The notes under the pieces are model-generated. The model was not told the origin of the DNA. It made no database searches and saw nothing but the letters and a program-made list of their open reading frames with translations. The translations under genes were made by a program, and so were the position numbers. Shown here piece by piece: positions 34,492 to 42,765 of a DNA stretch of 64,000 nucleotides (position 1 is its first letter; each line of letters starts with the position of its first letter). The DNA is taken from positions 1-64,000 of the forward strand of contig NZ_JAGGPJ010000023.1 of assembly GCF_018613875.1 (NCBI RefSeq), read 5' to 3'. Origin of the DNA: Arthrobacter sp. ISL-28. GTDB lineage: Bacteria; Actinomycetota; Actinomycetes; Actinomycetales; Micrococcaceae.

Positions 34492-34926
34492 GTGGACGCC
34501 ATGTCCCGGCTGAACCCCCGTGCCAGTATCGAGCGCACCGTGGAGTGGGTGGATACGGATGCGTCCGGCCATCAGCACAATTCGGCCGTCATGCGCTGGG
34601 TGGAGTCCGCCGAGGCCGAGCTGTTCCTGCGCACGCTCCAGTTGCCCGACTATTTTCCCAGCGTGCCCCGCATCCACCAGGAGATCCACTTCAAGGCCAA
34701 ACTCTGGTTCGGTCAGGGGATCACCGCAACGGTCGGCATTTCCAAACTGGGCAGGACCTCGATGACCTACGCCTTTGAAATCCACGGTCATCCGCACGGC
34801 GAATTGCCTGGCGGCCTGGCTGCTTTCGGGACTGTGACCGTGGCCCATGTTCCGCCCGGGTTCCAGAAGGCACAACCCTGGCCTGCCGCCGTCGTGGATG
34901 CGGTTGCTTCCGCGAGAGACGAGTAG
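34492..34926 (+). CDS. Hot-dog acyl-CoA thioesterase (4HBT-like)
   Basis: 144 residues. TVEWVDTDASGHQHNSAVMR is the hot-dog opening with the catalytic Asp/His region of 4-hydroxybenzoyl-CoA-type thioesterases (xxDxDxxGHxxNxxxxxW). GTG 34492 follows CGAAAGGAGCC. It probably hydrolyses a dead-end or product CoA ester from the aminobenzoyl-CoA pathway, or maintains free CoA. The shared operator sites upstream tie it to the lower operon. A strong terminator follows. Confidence 0.83.
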   Translation: MDAMSRLNPRASIERTVEWVDTDASGHQHNSAVMRWVESAEAELFLRTLQLPDYFPSVPRIHQEIHFKAKLWFGQGITATVGISKLGRTSMTYAFEIHGHPHGELPGGLAAFGTVTVAHVPPGFQKAQPWPAAVVDAVASARDE

Positions 34927-34965
34927 CGGGTTCAAGGCAACAGCGCCGGATTCCTGACACAAAAA

Positions 34966-35020
34966 GAACCTCCGGCAAAGCCGGCGGCTCAATCAGAGCC
35001 GGTGGCTTTGCCGGAGGTTC
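34966..35020. terminator. Bidirectional terminator between thioesterase and Rid genes
   Basis: A perfect 17-bp outer stem (GAACCTCCGGCAAAGCC / GGCTTTGCCGGAGGTTC) continues inward with a few mismatches to a small AATC loop. An A-run lies on the left side. It sits between convergent genes. Confidence 0.9.
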
Positions 35021-35076
35021 CTGTCCAGATATTGGGGGAGTTCCCGCCTTCGGGAGTCCCTGATGTCTGGCTGGCT

Positions 35077-35475
35077 TCAGTGATCCCGAATAACGGCGAT
35101 TCCCTGGATCTCTATCATTGCTTCCTTCTGCCACAGGCGGCTGACTCCGATTCCTGCCATGGCCGGATATTCCGAGCCTGCCATTTCGCGCCAGATCCGC
35201 CCGATTTCCTTCCCGTGCGCCATGTAGTCATCGACGTCGGTCAGGTAGATGGTGACGCTGACCAGATCCTCGGGCTGACCACCGGCTGCCGCCAACGTGG
35301 TCAGCACGTTCGAGAATGCCTGCCTGAACTGTTCCACAATGCCGCCGGGGACGATCTGCATATCGCGATCCAGGGCGGTCTGGCCACCCAGGTATACCGC
35401 GTTTCCGGCAAGGATGCCGTGGGCGTAACCGGACGGCTTGGGCAGTGCTTCGGGGTTGACGGTCCTCTTGCTCAT
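35077..35475 (-). CDS. Rid-family (YjgF/YER057c/UK114) protein lacking the RidA arginine
   Basis: 132 residues. KPSGYAHGILAGNAVYLGGQ, then QFRQAFSNVLTTLAAAGG, SVTIYLTDVDDY and MIEIQGIAVIRD are all Rid landmarks. Where E. coli RidA has PARSCVEVARL with catalytic Arg105, this protein has PAMAGIGVSRL, so the Arg is replaced by Met as in Rid4-7-type subfamilies whose chemistry differs. ATG 35475 follows AGGAGGAGCAGC. It is divergent from the FAH operon and probably co-regulated. It may act on the enamine product of aminobenzoyl-CoA reduction (inference, weakened by the missing Arg). Confidence 0.88.
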   Translation of the reverse strand: MSKRTVNPEALPKPSGYAHGILAGNAVYLGGQTALDRDMQIVPGGIVEQFRQAFSNVLTTLAAAGGQPEDLVSVTIYLTDVDDYMAHGKEIGRIWREMAGSEYPAMAGIGVSRLWQKEAMIEIQGIAVIRDH

Positions 35476-35560
35476 GCTGCTCCTCCTGAAAGTGAGTGGT
35501 TTTCCTGCTAGCGAAAAAGACCCTTGTTTGAATCCTTTCCGTCGTGCTACCTTGAGCATA

Positions 35561-35575
35561 TGTGACGATCGTAAA
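35561..35575 (+). promoter_or_regulatory. Operator of the Rid/FAH divergent promoter
   Basis: TGTGACGATCGTAAA, identical to copy A at 34393. It lies 60 bp before the FAH start, just downstream of a plausible -35/-10 pair (TTGTTT at 35524, TACCTT at 35548). Binding here would overlap the transcription start, as expected for a repressor. Confidence 0.6.
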
Positions 35576-35634
35576 AAAGTCGACATATCAAAAAACTCAA
35601 AGTAACCGAGTACAGATCGAAGGGAATCAGACGG

Positions 35635-36567
35635 ATGAAACTGGCCACACTCCGCACCAGCGGGGACGGTACGACGGCGGTCATTGGCCTGGGCGCCGAT
35701 GCGTTTCTGCCGCTGCCCTACTCGAACGTCGGAGCGCTCCTGGCCGATCCGAACTGGCGGGCTACAGTCGGGGCAGCGATTGGGGCCACGGATTCTCCCG
35801 AACGTCCGGGGGCGAATGTAGTGCCCAAGGGCACGGCGGTGATAGACGCCGGCAACGCTGTATTTGCGCCACTGGTGCCCGAAGCCGGCAAGGTCATCTG
35901 CTGCGGCTTGAACTACGGTGACCACATTCAGGAGATGGGCCGGGATCTTCCCGAGTACCCGACCCTCTTCGCTAAGCATGCGGACACTCTCACCGGCGCA
36001 ACGGACACGGTCGAAATCCTCGGAAGCGAGAAAGTCGACTGGGAAGCCGAACTGGCCGTCGTCGTCGGAAGCGTCCTCTTTCAGGCCAGCGAAGAGCAGG
36101 CGCAGGATGGGATCGCCGGCTACACCGTGGCCAACGATGTATCTATGCGCGACTGGCAGAACCGCACCCTGCAGTGGTTCCAAGGCAAGGCCTTCGACGC
36201 CACGACTCCGGTTGGGCCGGTCCTGGTCACACCCGAGGACGTGACAGGAGGCTTTGAGGTTCGCGGCTACGTGAACGGCGAACTGGTGCAGGCAGGGAAC
36301 ACCAGAACGCTGGTCTTCAGTCCTGCGCGCCTTCTGTCCTACATCTCACAGTTCACCATCCTCCGTCCGGGGGACCTCGTCCTGACGGGCACACCCGGGG
36401 GAGTGGGTATGGGAATGATCCCTCCGCGCTTCCTGCAGGACGGAGACGTCCTGACAACAGAAATTCCTGGCATCGGACGCCTGGAGAATACGATCCGGAT
36501 CCATCAAAACGAGGGCGCTGCCGCCATGCGCGCGCCCGTTACCGCAACCACCGCTACCAAGGAGTGA
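35635..36567 (+). CDS. Fumarylacetoacetate hydrolase (FAH) family C-C bond hydrolase/isomerase
   Basis: 310 residues. VICCGLNYGDHIQEMG, then FAKHADTLTG, the metal-binding pair in VDWEAELAVVVG (ExE), Asp in YTVANDVSMRDWQ and LTGTPGGVGMG are all FAH-fold active-site elements. Members cleave beta-diketone C-C bonds or decarboxylate/isomerise oxo acids. As first gene of the CoA-dependent operon, it may open the non-aromatic ring formed from aminobenzoyl-CoA or its thioester-hydrolysed form (inference). The operator at 35561 and a divergent Rid gene lie upstream. Confidence 0.87.
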   Translation: MKLATLRTSGDGTTAVIGLGADAFLPLPYSNVGALLADPNWRATVGAAIGATDSPERPGANVVPKGTAVIDAGNAVFAPLVPEAGKVICCGLNYGDHIQEMGRDLPEYPTLFAKHADTLTGATDTVEILGSEKVDWEAELAVVVGSVLFQASEEQAQDGIAGYTVANDVSMRDWQNRTLQWFQGKAFDATTPVGPVLVTPEDVTGGFEVRGYVNGELVQAGNTRTLVFSPARLLSYISQFTILRPGDLVLTGTPGGVGMGMIPPRFLQDGDVLTTEIPGIGRLENTIRIHQNEGAAAMRAPVTATTATKE

Positions 36568-36572
36568 AGACC

Positions 36573-37052
36573 ATGACCAACACCACCGAGTACCTGACCC
36601 AGGGCGACAATTCGATCTACGCCGGCCCTGACGGCAAGGTCGTCCCCGTCGTCACGCGTGCAGGACTGGAGGACACCAACACGGCGCAGTCCGGCGATTG
36701 CGTCCGCGTGTCCGGCGTCTCCATCCAGCACACGCCCGCCACGAAGATCTGGTTCGGACAGGTTTCCAACGTTCCCGGATACCGTTCCCTGCCCCACCAC
36801 CACGGCGAAGCCGAGACCGGCGGTTACGTCCTGCGGGGCCACGGACGCATTTACTACGGCGAAAACTTCTCCGAATACCAGGACATGAACGCAGGTGACT
36901 GGGTCTTCGTTCCCCCGTTCATGCCACATGTGGAGGCCAACATGTCCGTTACAGAGGAACTGGTATGGCTCACAACCCGTACGCCGGAGAACATCGTGGT
37001 CAACCTCGACGACGTGGCTGATGACACCCTCGCCGGATACCGGCGGGCATAG
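36573..37052 (+). CDS. Cupin-domain protein
   Basis: 159 residues, one cupin barrel. LPHHHGEAETGGYVLRGHGR is cupin motif 1 (three His plus Glu), and PPFMPHVEANM supplies the motif 2 His, so a divalent metal is expected. The start is ATG 36573 with AAGGAG upstream; GTG 36564 lies inside the FAH stop. Related single-domain cupins include isomerases and dioxygenase-like enzymes. Its place between FAH and thioesterase genes suggests a step in lower ring degradation, but no specific reaction can be assigned. Confidence 0.8.
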   Translation: MTNTTEYLTQGDNSIYAGPDGKVVPVVTRAGLEDTNTAQSGDCVRVSGVSIQHTPATKIWFGQVSNVPGYRSLPHHHGEAETGGYVLRGHGRIYYGENFSEYQDMNAGDWVFVPPFMPHVEANMSVTEELVWLTTRTPENIVVNLDDVADDTLAGYRRA

Positions 37053-37056
37053 CGCC

Positions 37057-37974
37057 ATGAATGCCACAACACCGGCCAAGACGCTGACGTCAGCCACGTT
37101 TCTCCGTGCCGTGGAGTTGACTCAGGTTCCGGCCCAGGTGCATGAAGAAGCCTATGAGGCTGTCACCCAGTACGTTCCCTGGCCCAAGGCCTATGGGGGA
37201 GACATGGTGGCACAGTCGGCGGCAGCCATGATGCTCTCGGTGGAAAACGACCGGGCGCTCCATTCCATGCACAGCTACTTCATGCGTCCTGTGGATGTCG
37301 GAGCGACCGTGCGGTACGAGGTTGAGCACCTGCGCGATGGACGCGGCTACTCCACGCGAAGCGTACGCGGCTACCAGAACGGTAAGACCGTCTTTGTGGC
37401 CATGGGATCCTTTCAGGTTCCCGAAGACGGTTTCGACTACCAGTCCGCCGTTCCCGCGGCAGCGGCTCCCACCGGACTCGATCCGGAATCGCTGCGCAGT
37501 GCGGCTGAGGTTCTGGCCGGCGTCGATGGCCCTGCCGCGGAATACTGGTCCAGCGGGCGAAGCTTCGACATGCGTCACGTCCCGGGCCCCGTCTATGTGG
37601 AGGTCGAGGGCGGCCGAGAGGCCCACCAGGCCATCTGGGTGAAGGCTTTCGATGGCCTGCCAGACCTCGGGGATCAGCGAATGAACGCCAACCTGCACCG
37701 TGCAGCCCTGGCCTATGTGTGTGACTACACCATCCTGGAGCCTCTCCTCCGGGCTCAGGGCCTGCACTGGTCCTCACCCGGCCTCACCACGGCCAGCCTG
37801 GACCACTCCATGTGGTTCCACCGTGATGGACACGCGGACGAATGGGTGCTGTACGCGCAGAAGGCCATTTCCGGGCAGAGCAACCGGGGAATGGCTCTCG
37901 GCCATTTCTTCGACCGGGACGGCCGTCTCCTGGCCACCGTCGCCCAAGAGGGCATGATCCGTCCCGGATCCTAA
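37057..37974 (+). CDS. Acyl-CoA thioesterase II (TesB-like)
   Basis: 305 residues, double hot-dog fold. AYGGDMVAQSAAAMMLSVEN, then LHSMHSYFMRPVDVGATVRY and GYSTRSVRGYQNGKTVFVAM make the N-terminal half; ASLDHSMWFHRDGHADEWVL and SGQSNRGMALGHFFDRDGRL the C-terminal half, with the Asp/Ser/Gln active-site residues of TesB. It begins 4 bp after the cupin stop. A second CoA thioesterase in the regulon (besides 34492) suggests that CoA release is part of the route rather than incidental. Confidence 0.88.
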   Translation: MNATTPAKTLTSATFLRAVELTQVPAQVHEEAYEAVTQYVPWPKAYGGDMVAQSAAAMMLSVENDRALHSMHSYFMRPVDVGATVRYEVEHLRDGRGYSTRSVRGYQNGKTVFVAMGSFQVPEDGFDYQSAVPAAAAPTGLDPESLRSAAEVLAGVDGPAAEYWSSGRSFDMRHVPGPVYVEVEGGREAHQAIWVKAFDGLPDLGDQRMNANLHRAALAYVCDYTILEPLLRAQGLHWSSPGLTTASLDHSMWFHRDGHADEWVLYAQKAISGQSNRGMALGHFFDRDGRLLATVAQEGMIRPGS

Positions 37975-38011
37975 TCCGACATCAGAAGCAAGAACCTTAG
38001 AAGGAGTGGCC

Positions 38012-39667
38012 ATGACGACATCGGCCCATGTGGATACATTTACGCGGGACCACCTGCCGCCGGCCTCGACCTGGCCGGCACTGGAGTTCACCCTCCCCGA
38101 GCTCCAATACCCTGAGCAGTTGAATGCAGCAGCGGTCCTCATTGATGATGCTGCCGCACAGTTCGGCGGCGGCCGTCCGGCCCTCCTGACCCCGGATGGC
38201 ACCGTGTGGACCTACGCTGAATTGCAGCGCCGGTCCAACCAGGCCGCCCAGGTACTCACCGAGGACTTCGGCGTACTTCCAGGCAACCGCGTCATGCTCC
38301 GCGGCCCGAACAACCCATGGCTCGTGGCCGCCTGGCTTGGCGTGCTCAAAGCGGGCGCGGTGGTTGTCACCACGATGCCGATGCTGCGGGCAGCGGAGGT
38401 GGCGACACTGATCCGGCTCACACGACCGGTCCTCGCCGTCTCCGACCACCGCTTCACCGAAGACTTGGTCCTTGCTGCCGAACGCGAGCCAGTCGCTGTG
38501 CTGGGGTATGGCGGCACGGACGAGGCTGACTTTGTCCAGCGGTGCGCTGCCAAGAGCGGAACCTTCACGAACGTGGAAACTGCGGCAGACGACGTCGCCA
38601 TTCTGGGCCCGACGTCGGGGACCACCGGCGACCCGAAAGTCACCATGCACTTTCACCGCGATATCCTCGCGATCGCTGACACCTTTGGCCGCCACATCCT
38701 GCAGCCAAGCCCGGAGGACGTGTTTGCCGGGTCTCCGCCTATCGCATTCACCTTCGGGCTCGGGGGCCTGGTGGTGTTTCCGCTGCGGTTTGGCGCCTCC
38801 GCGCTGCTGACGGAGCGGGCAGCCCCGGTGGAACTGGCGGAAAATGCCGCCGACGCCGGTGCCTCCATCCTGTTCACCGCGCCTACGGCTTACCGCGCCA
38901 TTCTGAAGGCCGGGCGCGGAGAATTACTCAGCCGCCTCCGCATCGCGGTGTCCGCCGGCGAACATCTCCCGAGGGAAACGTGGCAGGCCGTCTACGACGC
39001 CACAGGCGTCCGGCTCGTCAACGGCATCGGTGCCACAGAAATGCTGCACGTTTTCATCTCAGCCACCGGCGAGGACAGCAGACCCGGAACGACCGGAAAA
39101 GCTGTCCCGGGCTTCCGGGCCGCCATCCTCGATGACGACGGCGTCGAACTGGGTCCTAACCAGCCCGGCCGGCTGGCCGTCGTGGGCCCCACCGGATGCC
39201 GCTACCTCGATGACCCGCGGCAGTCCAAGTACGTCTGGAATGGCTGGAACGTCACCGGTGACACTTTCGTCCAGGACGAGGACGGCTACTTCGTTTACCA
39301 GTCGCGCTCTGACGACATGATCGTCTCCTCCGGCTACAACATCGGCGCACCGGAAGTGGAGGCGGCCATCAACCAGCACCCGGACGTTCTGGAAAATGCT
39401 GTGGTCGGACGTCCCGACCCCGAGCGCGGAACCGTTGTGTGCGCGTTCGTCGTCCTGCGTGAAGGCGTGGAGGCAGATGCGGCCAAGCGCAAGGAAATCC
39501 AGGACTTCGTCAAACACACCATCGCCCCGTACAAGTACCCACGCGACATCCGCTTCGTGGAGGAACTGCCCCGCAACCCCAGCGGCAAGCTGCAGCATTT
39601 CCGGCTCCGGCAGTATCTCGAAAGCGAAAACAACCAGCTGGCCGACGCGGCCGCAACCCAAGCCTAG
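38012..39667 (+). CDS. Aryl-CoA ligase, probably 2-aminobenzoate (anthranilate)-CoA ligase
   Basis: 551 residues, ANL superfamily. The AMP/P-loop is LGPTSGTTGDPKVTMHFHRD; NGIGATEMLHVFISA is the aryl-binding A5 region; ODD-type YFVYQSRSDDMIVSSGYNIG and EELPRNPSGKLQHFRL with the catalytic Lys complete it. HFHRD and IGATEMLH are typical of benzoate/aminobenzoate-CoA ligases. ATG 38012 follows AAGGAGTGGCC. With the next gene it reproduces the Azoarcus evansii anthraniloyl-CoA entry steps, which makes anthranilate the best substrate. Confidence 0.88.
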   Translation: MTTSAHVDTFTRDHLPPASTWPALEFTLPELQYPEQLNAAAVLIDDAAAQFGGGRPALLTPDGTVWTYAELQRRSNQAAQVLTEDFGVLPGNRVMLRGPNNPWLVAAWLGVLKAGAVVVTTMPMLRAAEVATLIRLTRPVLAVSDHRFTEDLVLAAEREPVAVLGYGGTDEADFVQRCAAKSGTFTNVETAADDVAILGPTSGTTGDPKVTMHFHRDILAIADTFGRHILQPSPEDVFAGSPPIAFTFGLGGLVVFPLRFGASALLTERAAPVELAENAADAGASILFTAPTAYRAILKAGRGELLSRLRIAVSAGEHLPRETWQAVYDATGVRLVNGIGATEMLHVFISATGEDSRPGTTGKAVPGFRAAILDDDGVELGPNQPGRLAVVGPTGCRYLDDPRQSKYVWNGWNVTGDTFVQDEDGYFVYQSRSDDMIVSSGYNIGAPEVEAAINQHPDVLENAVVGRPDPERGTVVCAFVVLREGVEADAAKRKEIQDFVKHTIAPYKYPRDIRFVEELPRNPSGKLQHFRLRQYLESENNQLADAAATQA

Positions 39668-39680
39668 AAGGGACCGATCC

Positions 39681-42074
39681 ATGAAGATCGCAATCGTCGG
39701 AGGCGGCCCCGGAGGCCTGTACTTCGCAGCACTGATGAAGCAGCTTGACCCCACCCACGACATCACGCTCTGGGAACGCAATGCAGCCACGGACACCTTT
39801 GGTTTCGGCGTGGTGTTCTCCGATGAGACGCTGGGCGGCATCGGAAACGCCGATCCTGTGGTCGCCGAATATATGAGCCGCCGCTTCGCACGCTGGTCGG
39901 ACATTGACATCCACTTTGGTGGGGAGACCCTGACTGTCGGCGGCCAGGGATTCGCAGCCATGAGCCGCAAGGAGCTGCTGGAACTCCTGCAGCGCAGGTG
40001 CCTGGAGCTTGGAGTGGACGTGCGGTTCAGCACGCTCGCCCCGCCCATCCAGGAGCTCGAGGCCGGCTACGACCTGGTGCTGGCTTCCGACGGCGTCAAT
40101 TCGCAGATCCGCGCCATGTACGCCGACTCCTTCCGCCCGAACCTTGACCCGCGGGGGAACAAGTTCATGTGGCTGGGCACGGACCTCGTTTTCGAAGCGT
40201 TCAAGTTCTTCGTCAAGGAAACCGAGCACGGCGTCATGCAGATTCACGGCTACCCCTACTCAGATGAGGGGTCGACCTTCATTGTTGAAATGTCCCCTGA
40301 GGTGTGGGAGGCCGCCGGCTTTGACGAGACGGCCGGCGACGTGTTCCCGCCCGGCGTGTCCGATGAAAAGGCCATTGAGAAGATCCGCCGCATCTTCGCA
40401 GAGGAGCTGGACGGTCACGAAGTGCTGGCCAACAACTCCAAGTGGCTGAACTTCACCACCGTACGGAACAGCAGCTGGCGCCACGGCAACATCGTCCTGC
40501 TCGGCGACGCCGCGCACACCGCCCATTTCTCCATCGGGTCGGGCACCAAACTCGCCATGGAAGATGCCTTGGCCCTGGCGGCCTGCCTCCACGAACACCC
40601 GGACCTCGAGCCTGCTCTGTCCGCTTATGAGCTGGAGCGGCGACCTGTTGTCGAGTCCACTCAGCGGGCCGCGCAGGCCTCGCTGGAGTGGTTCGAACGG
40701 ATCGGCCAGTACAGGAACCAGGAACCCACCCAGTTCGCGTTCAACCTGCTCACCCGTTCCCGCCGCATCACCCAGGAAAACCTGCGCCTCCGGGATCCGG
40801 AATTTGCCGAGGCAGTGGATCGCAATTTTGCCGAACTGCAGGGCCTGCCGTCCGTGGCCCCGGCCATGTTCCAGCCGTACAGTATCGGTGGGCTGGAACT
40901 GAAGAACCGGATTGTGGTCTCTCCGATGGACATGTACTCCGCCACGGACGGGATCCCCGGGGACTTCCACCTCGTGCACCTCGGATCCAAGGCACTGGGC
41001 GGTGCCGGGCTGGTCATGACGGAGATGGTTTGTGTCTCCGCCGAAGGCCGCATCACTCCCGGATGCTCCGGTCTCTATACGGACAGCCAACGGGACAGCT
41101 GGAAGTCCATCGTGGACTTCGTCCATGCACGGTCCACGGCGAAAATCGGTGTGCAGCTCGGCCATTCCGGCCGGAAGGGGTCCACCCGCCTGATGTGGGA
41201 GGGCATCGACGAGCCCCTGGAGTCAGGGAACTGGGAGCCAGCCGGACCGTCTGCCCTGCCGTACGGGCCAGGAAACCAGGTTCCCCGCGTGATGGACCGG
41301 GCCGAAATGGACCGCGTCAAGGCCGAATTCGTGGAGTCTGCCCGCCGCGCGGCTGAGGCCGACTTCGATCTCCTGGAAATCCATGCGGCGCACGGCTACC
41401 TTCTGTCGTCATTCCTCTCTCCGATCTCGAACCGCCGGACTGACGAGTACGGAGGCAGCCTGGAGAACAGAATGCGCTTCCCGCTCGAGGTCTTTGACGC
41501 GGTCCGGAATGTCTGGCCCGCCTACAAGCCGATGACCATCCGCATTTCGGCGACCGACTGGATCGAAGGCGGCAACAGTTCGGATGATTCCATCGCAATC
41601 GCGAAGGCCTTCATCAACCACGGCGCCGCCGGCATCGACGTCTCTACCGGACAGATCGCCAAGGAGGAGAAGCCGGCCTTCGGCCGCAGCTACCAGACGC
41701 CGTTCGCCGACCGCATCCGTCAGGAAGTCGCCGAGCCGGCGGGAGTGGCCGTTATCGCCGTCGGCGCCATTTCGACCTACGACGACGTCAATTCCGTTCT
41801 GCTTGCAGGCCGGGCCGACCTCGTGGCACTCGGACGCACGCACCTGTACGACCCGCAGTGGACGCTGCACGCCGCCGCCGAACAGGAGTACCAGGGCCCC
41901 GGATCAGAGTGGATTCCGCAGTTCAGGGCCGGCCGCCGGAAACCGCCGAGCAGCCGCACGGATGCAGTCCGTCCGAGGCTTTCCCTGCTGAGGGAGCTCG
42001 ATTCGGAGGAGACCACCTCACACCTGCGGTGGACACCTGCAGCCTTGACCCCGGAAGGGGCCCTGGCTCCCTGA
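39681..42074 (+). CDS. 2-Aminobenzoyl-CoA monooxygenase/reductase (bifunctional flavoprotein)
   Basis: 797 residues. Residues 1-~395 are a PHBH-type FAD monooxygenase (KIAIVGGGPGGLYFAALMKQ, GFGVVFSDETLGGIG, VLLGDAAHTAHFSIGSGTKL). Residues ~395-765 are an Old Yellow Enzyme FMN reductase (FQPYSIGGLELKNRIVVSPM, IGVQLGHSGRKGS, DLLEIHAAHGYLLSSFLSP, NRRTDEYGGSLENR, AVGAISTYDDVNSVLLAGRA). This exact fusion is the A. evansii enzyme that hydroxylates and reduces anthraniloyl-CoA to a non-aromatic 2-amino-5-oxocyclohexenyl-CoA. A salicylyl-CoA 5-hydroxylase-like function is the alternative. A short C-terminal extension follows the OYE barrel. Confidence 0.9.
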   Translation: MKIAIVGGGPGGLYFAALMKQLDPTHDITLWERNAATDTFGFGVVFSDETLGGIGNADPVVAEYMSRRFARWSDIDIHFGGETLTVGGQGFAAMSRKELLELLQRRCLELGVDVRFSTLAPPIQELEAGYDLVLASDGVNSQIRAMYADSFRPNLDPRGNKFMWLGTDLVFEAFKFFVKETEHGVMQIHGYPYSDEGSTFIVEMSPEVWEAAGFDETAGDVFPPGVSDEKAIEKIRRIFAEELDGHEVLANNSKWLNFTTVRNSSWRHGNIVLLGDAAHTAHFSIGSGTKLAMEDALALAACLHEHPDLEPALSAYELERRPVVESTQRAAQASLEWFERIGQYRNQEPTQFAFNLLTRSRRITQENLRLRDPEFAEAVDRNFAELQGLPSVAPAMFQPYSIGGLELKNRIVVSPMDMYSATDGIPGDFHLVHLGSKALGGAGLVMTEMVCVSAEGRITPGCSGLYTDSQRDSWKSIVDFVHARSTAKIGVQLGHSGRKGSTRLMWEGIDEPLESGNWEPAGPSALPYGPGNQVPRVMDRAEMDRVKAEFVESARRAAEADFDLLEIHAAHGYLLSSFLSPISNRRTDEYGGSLENRMRFPLEVFDAVRNVWPAYKPMTIRISATDWIEGGNSSDDSIAIAKAFINHGAAGIDVSTGQIAKEEKPAFGRSYQTPFADRIRQEVAEPAGVAVIAVGAISTYDDVNSVLLAGRADLVALGRTHLYDPQWTLHAAAEQEYQGPGSEWIPQFRAGRRKPPSSRTDAVRPRLSLLRELDSEETTSHLRWTPAALTPEGALAP

Positions 42075-42097
42075 CCTCTCGGCAGGATTCTGCGGAA

Positions 42098-42143
42098 CAC
42101 CGGCCTTGCACATATCAGGCGCAACTGCTGTGCAAGGCCGGTG
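42098..42143 (+). terminator. Terminator of the lower catabolic operon
   Basis: A perfect 14-bp stem (CACCGGCCTTGCAC / GTGCAAGGCCGGTG) with an 18-nt loop, starting 24 bp after the monooxygenase/reductase stop. There is no U-run, so it could be rho-assisted or an mRNA-stability hairpin. Confidence 0.7.
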
Positions 42144-42261
42144 CTGTCGTTCAGGGCAAGGCCGAGGATGCCTGCCGGGGCTATCGCGGTTGCAACCTTC
42201 GTGCCCTTCGATCGTGATGCTTTTGGGACACAGATTGCGAACCCTCTAGGATTGGGGCTCG

Positions 42262-42765
42262 ATGATAGCTCTTGACGAAACGTCCGAACAGCCACAGTCC
42301 GCGCCGCCGCGTGCGCCGGTCTTTGTCGATGCGTCAGGTCGACGCCTCCGGCGGGTCAAGCTTATCGGCCTCGGGGCCCTCGGGCTCGTGGCAGGGTACG
42401 TCATTCTCCTGCTGGTTGCGTTAATTGGCGGACCCAATGTGGCCGCGCCTTACCTGCCACTCCCGGCTGCCCCGGCTGCCCGTGACCTTCCGTCATCCCC
42501 ATCGGCACCGGCTTCCAGTGCGGCTGGACCCCCAGCTAGCGAAGCTCGACCGGCTCAGCCTGCAGCGCCGGCCGCTGTCCAGATTCCGGTGACTCCGCCT
42601 TCGGCCGTTGCTACAGCACCACCGATCTATGGTGCAGGCATACCGCATGCGGTCCCCTCAGCACCCGCTGCCAATCCCGCGCGGAGCACTGAGCGGACGG
42701 CGCCGGGCAAGAGCGGGACGGCTCCGGGCCAGACAACGCGTCCATCGCCCCCGCCGCACCCGTGA
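42262..42765 (+). CDS. Membrane-anchored Pro/Ala-rich protein
   Basis: 167 residues. A cytoplasmic N-terminus (~35) is followed by one helix (LIGLGALGLVAGYVILLLVA, ~residues 34-53) and a long external Pro/Ala/Ser-rich tail ending in a basic Pro-rich segment. It overlaps the next gene by 4 bp (GTGA), so it is made with the deacetylase/glycosyltransferase fusion. Proteins of this layout accompany such fusions in actinobacteria; an export or complex-stabilising role is an inference. Confidence 0.7.
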   Translation: MIALDETSEQPQSAPPRAPVFVDASGRRLRRVKLIGLGALGLVAGYVILLLVALIGGPNVAAPYLPLPAAPAARDLPSSPSAPASSAAGPPASEARPAQPAAPAAVQIPVTPPSAVATAPPIYGAGIPHAVPSAPAANPARSTERTAPGKSGTAPGQTTRPSPPPHP

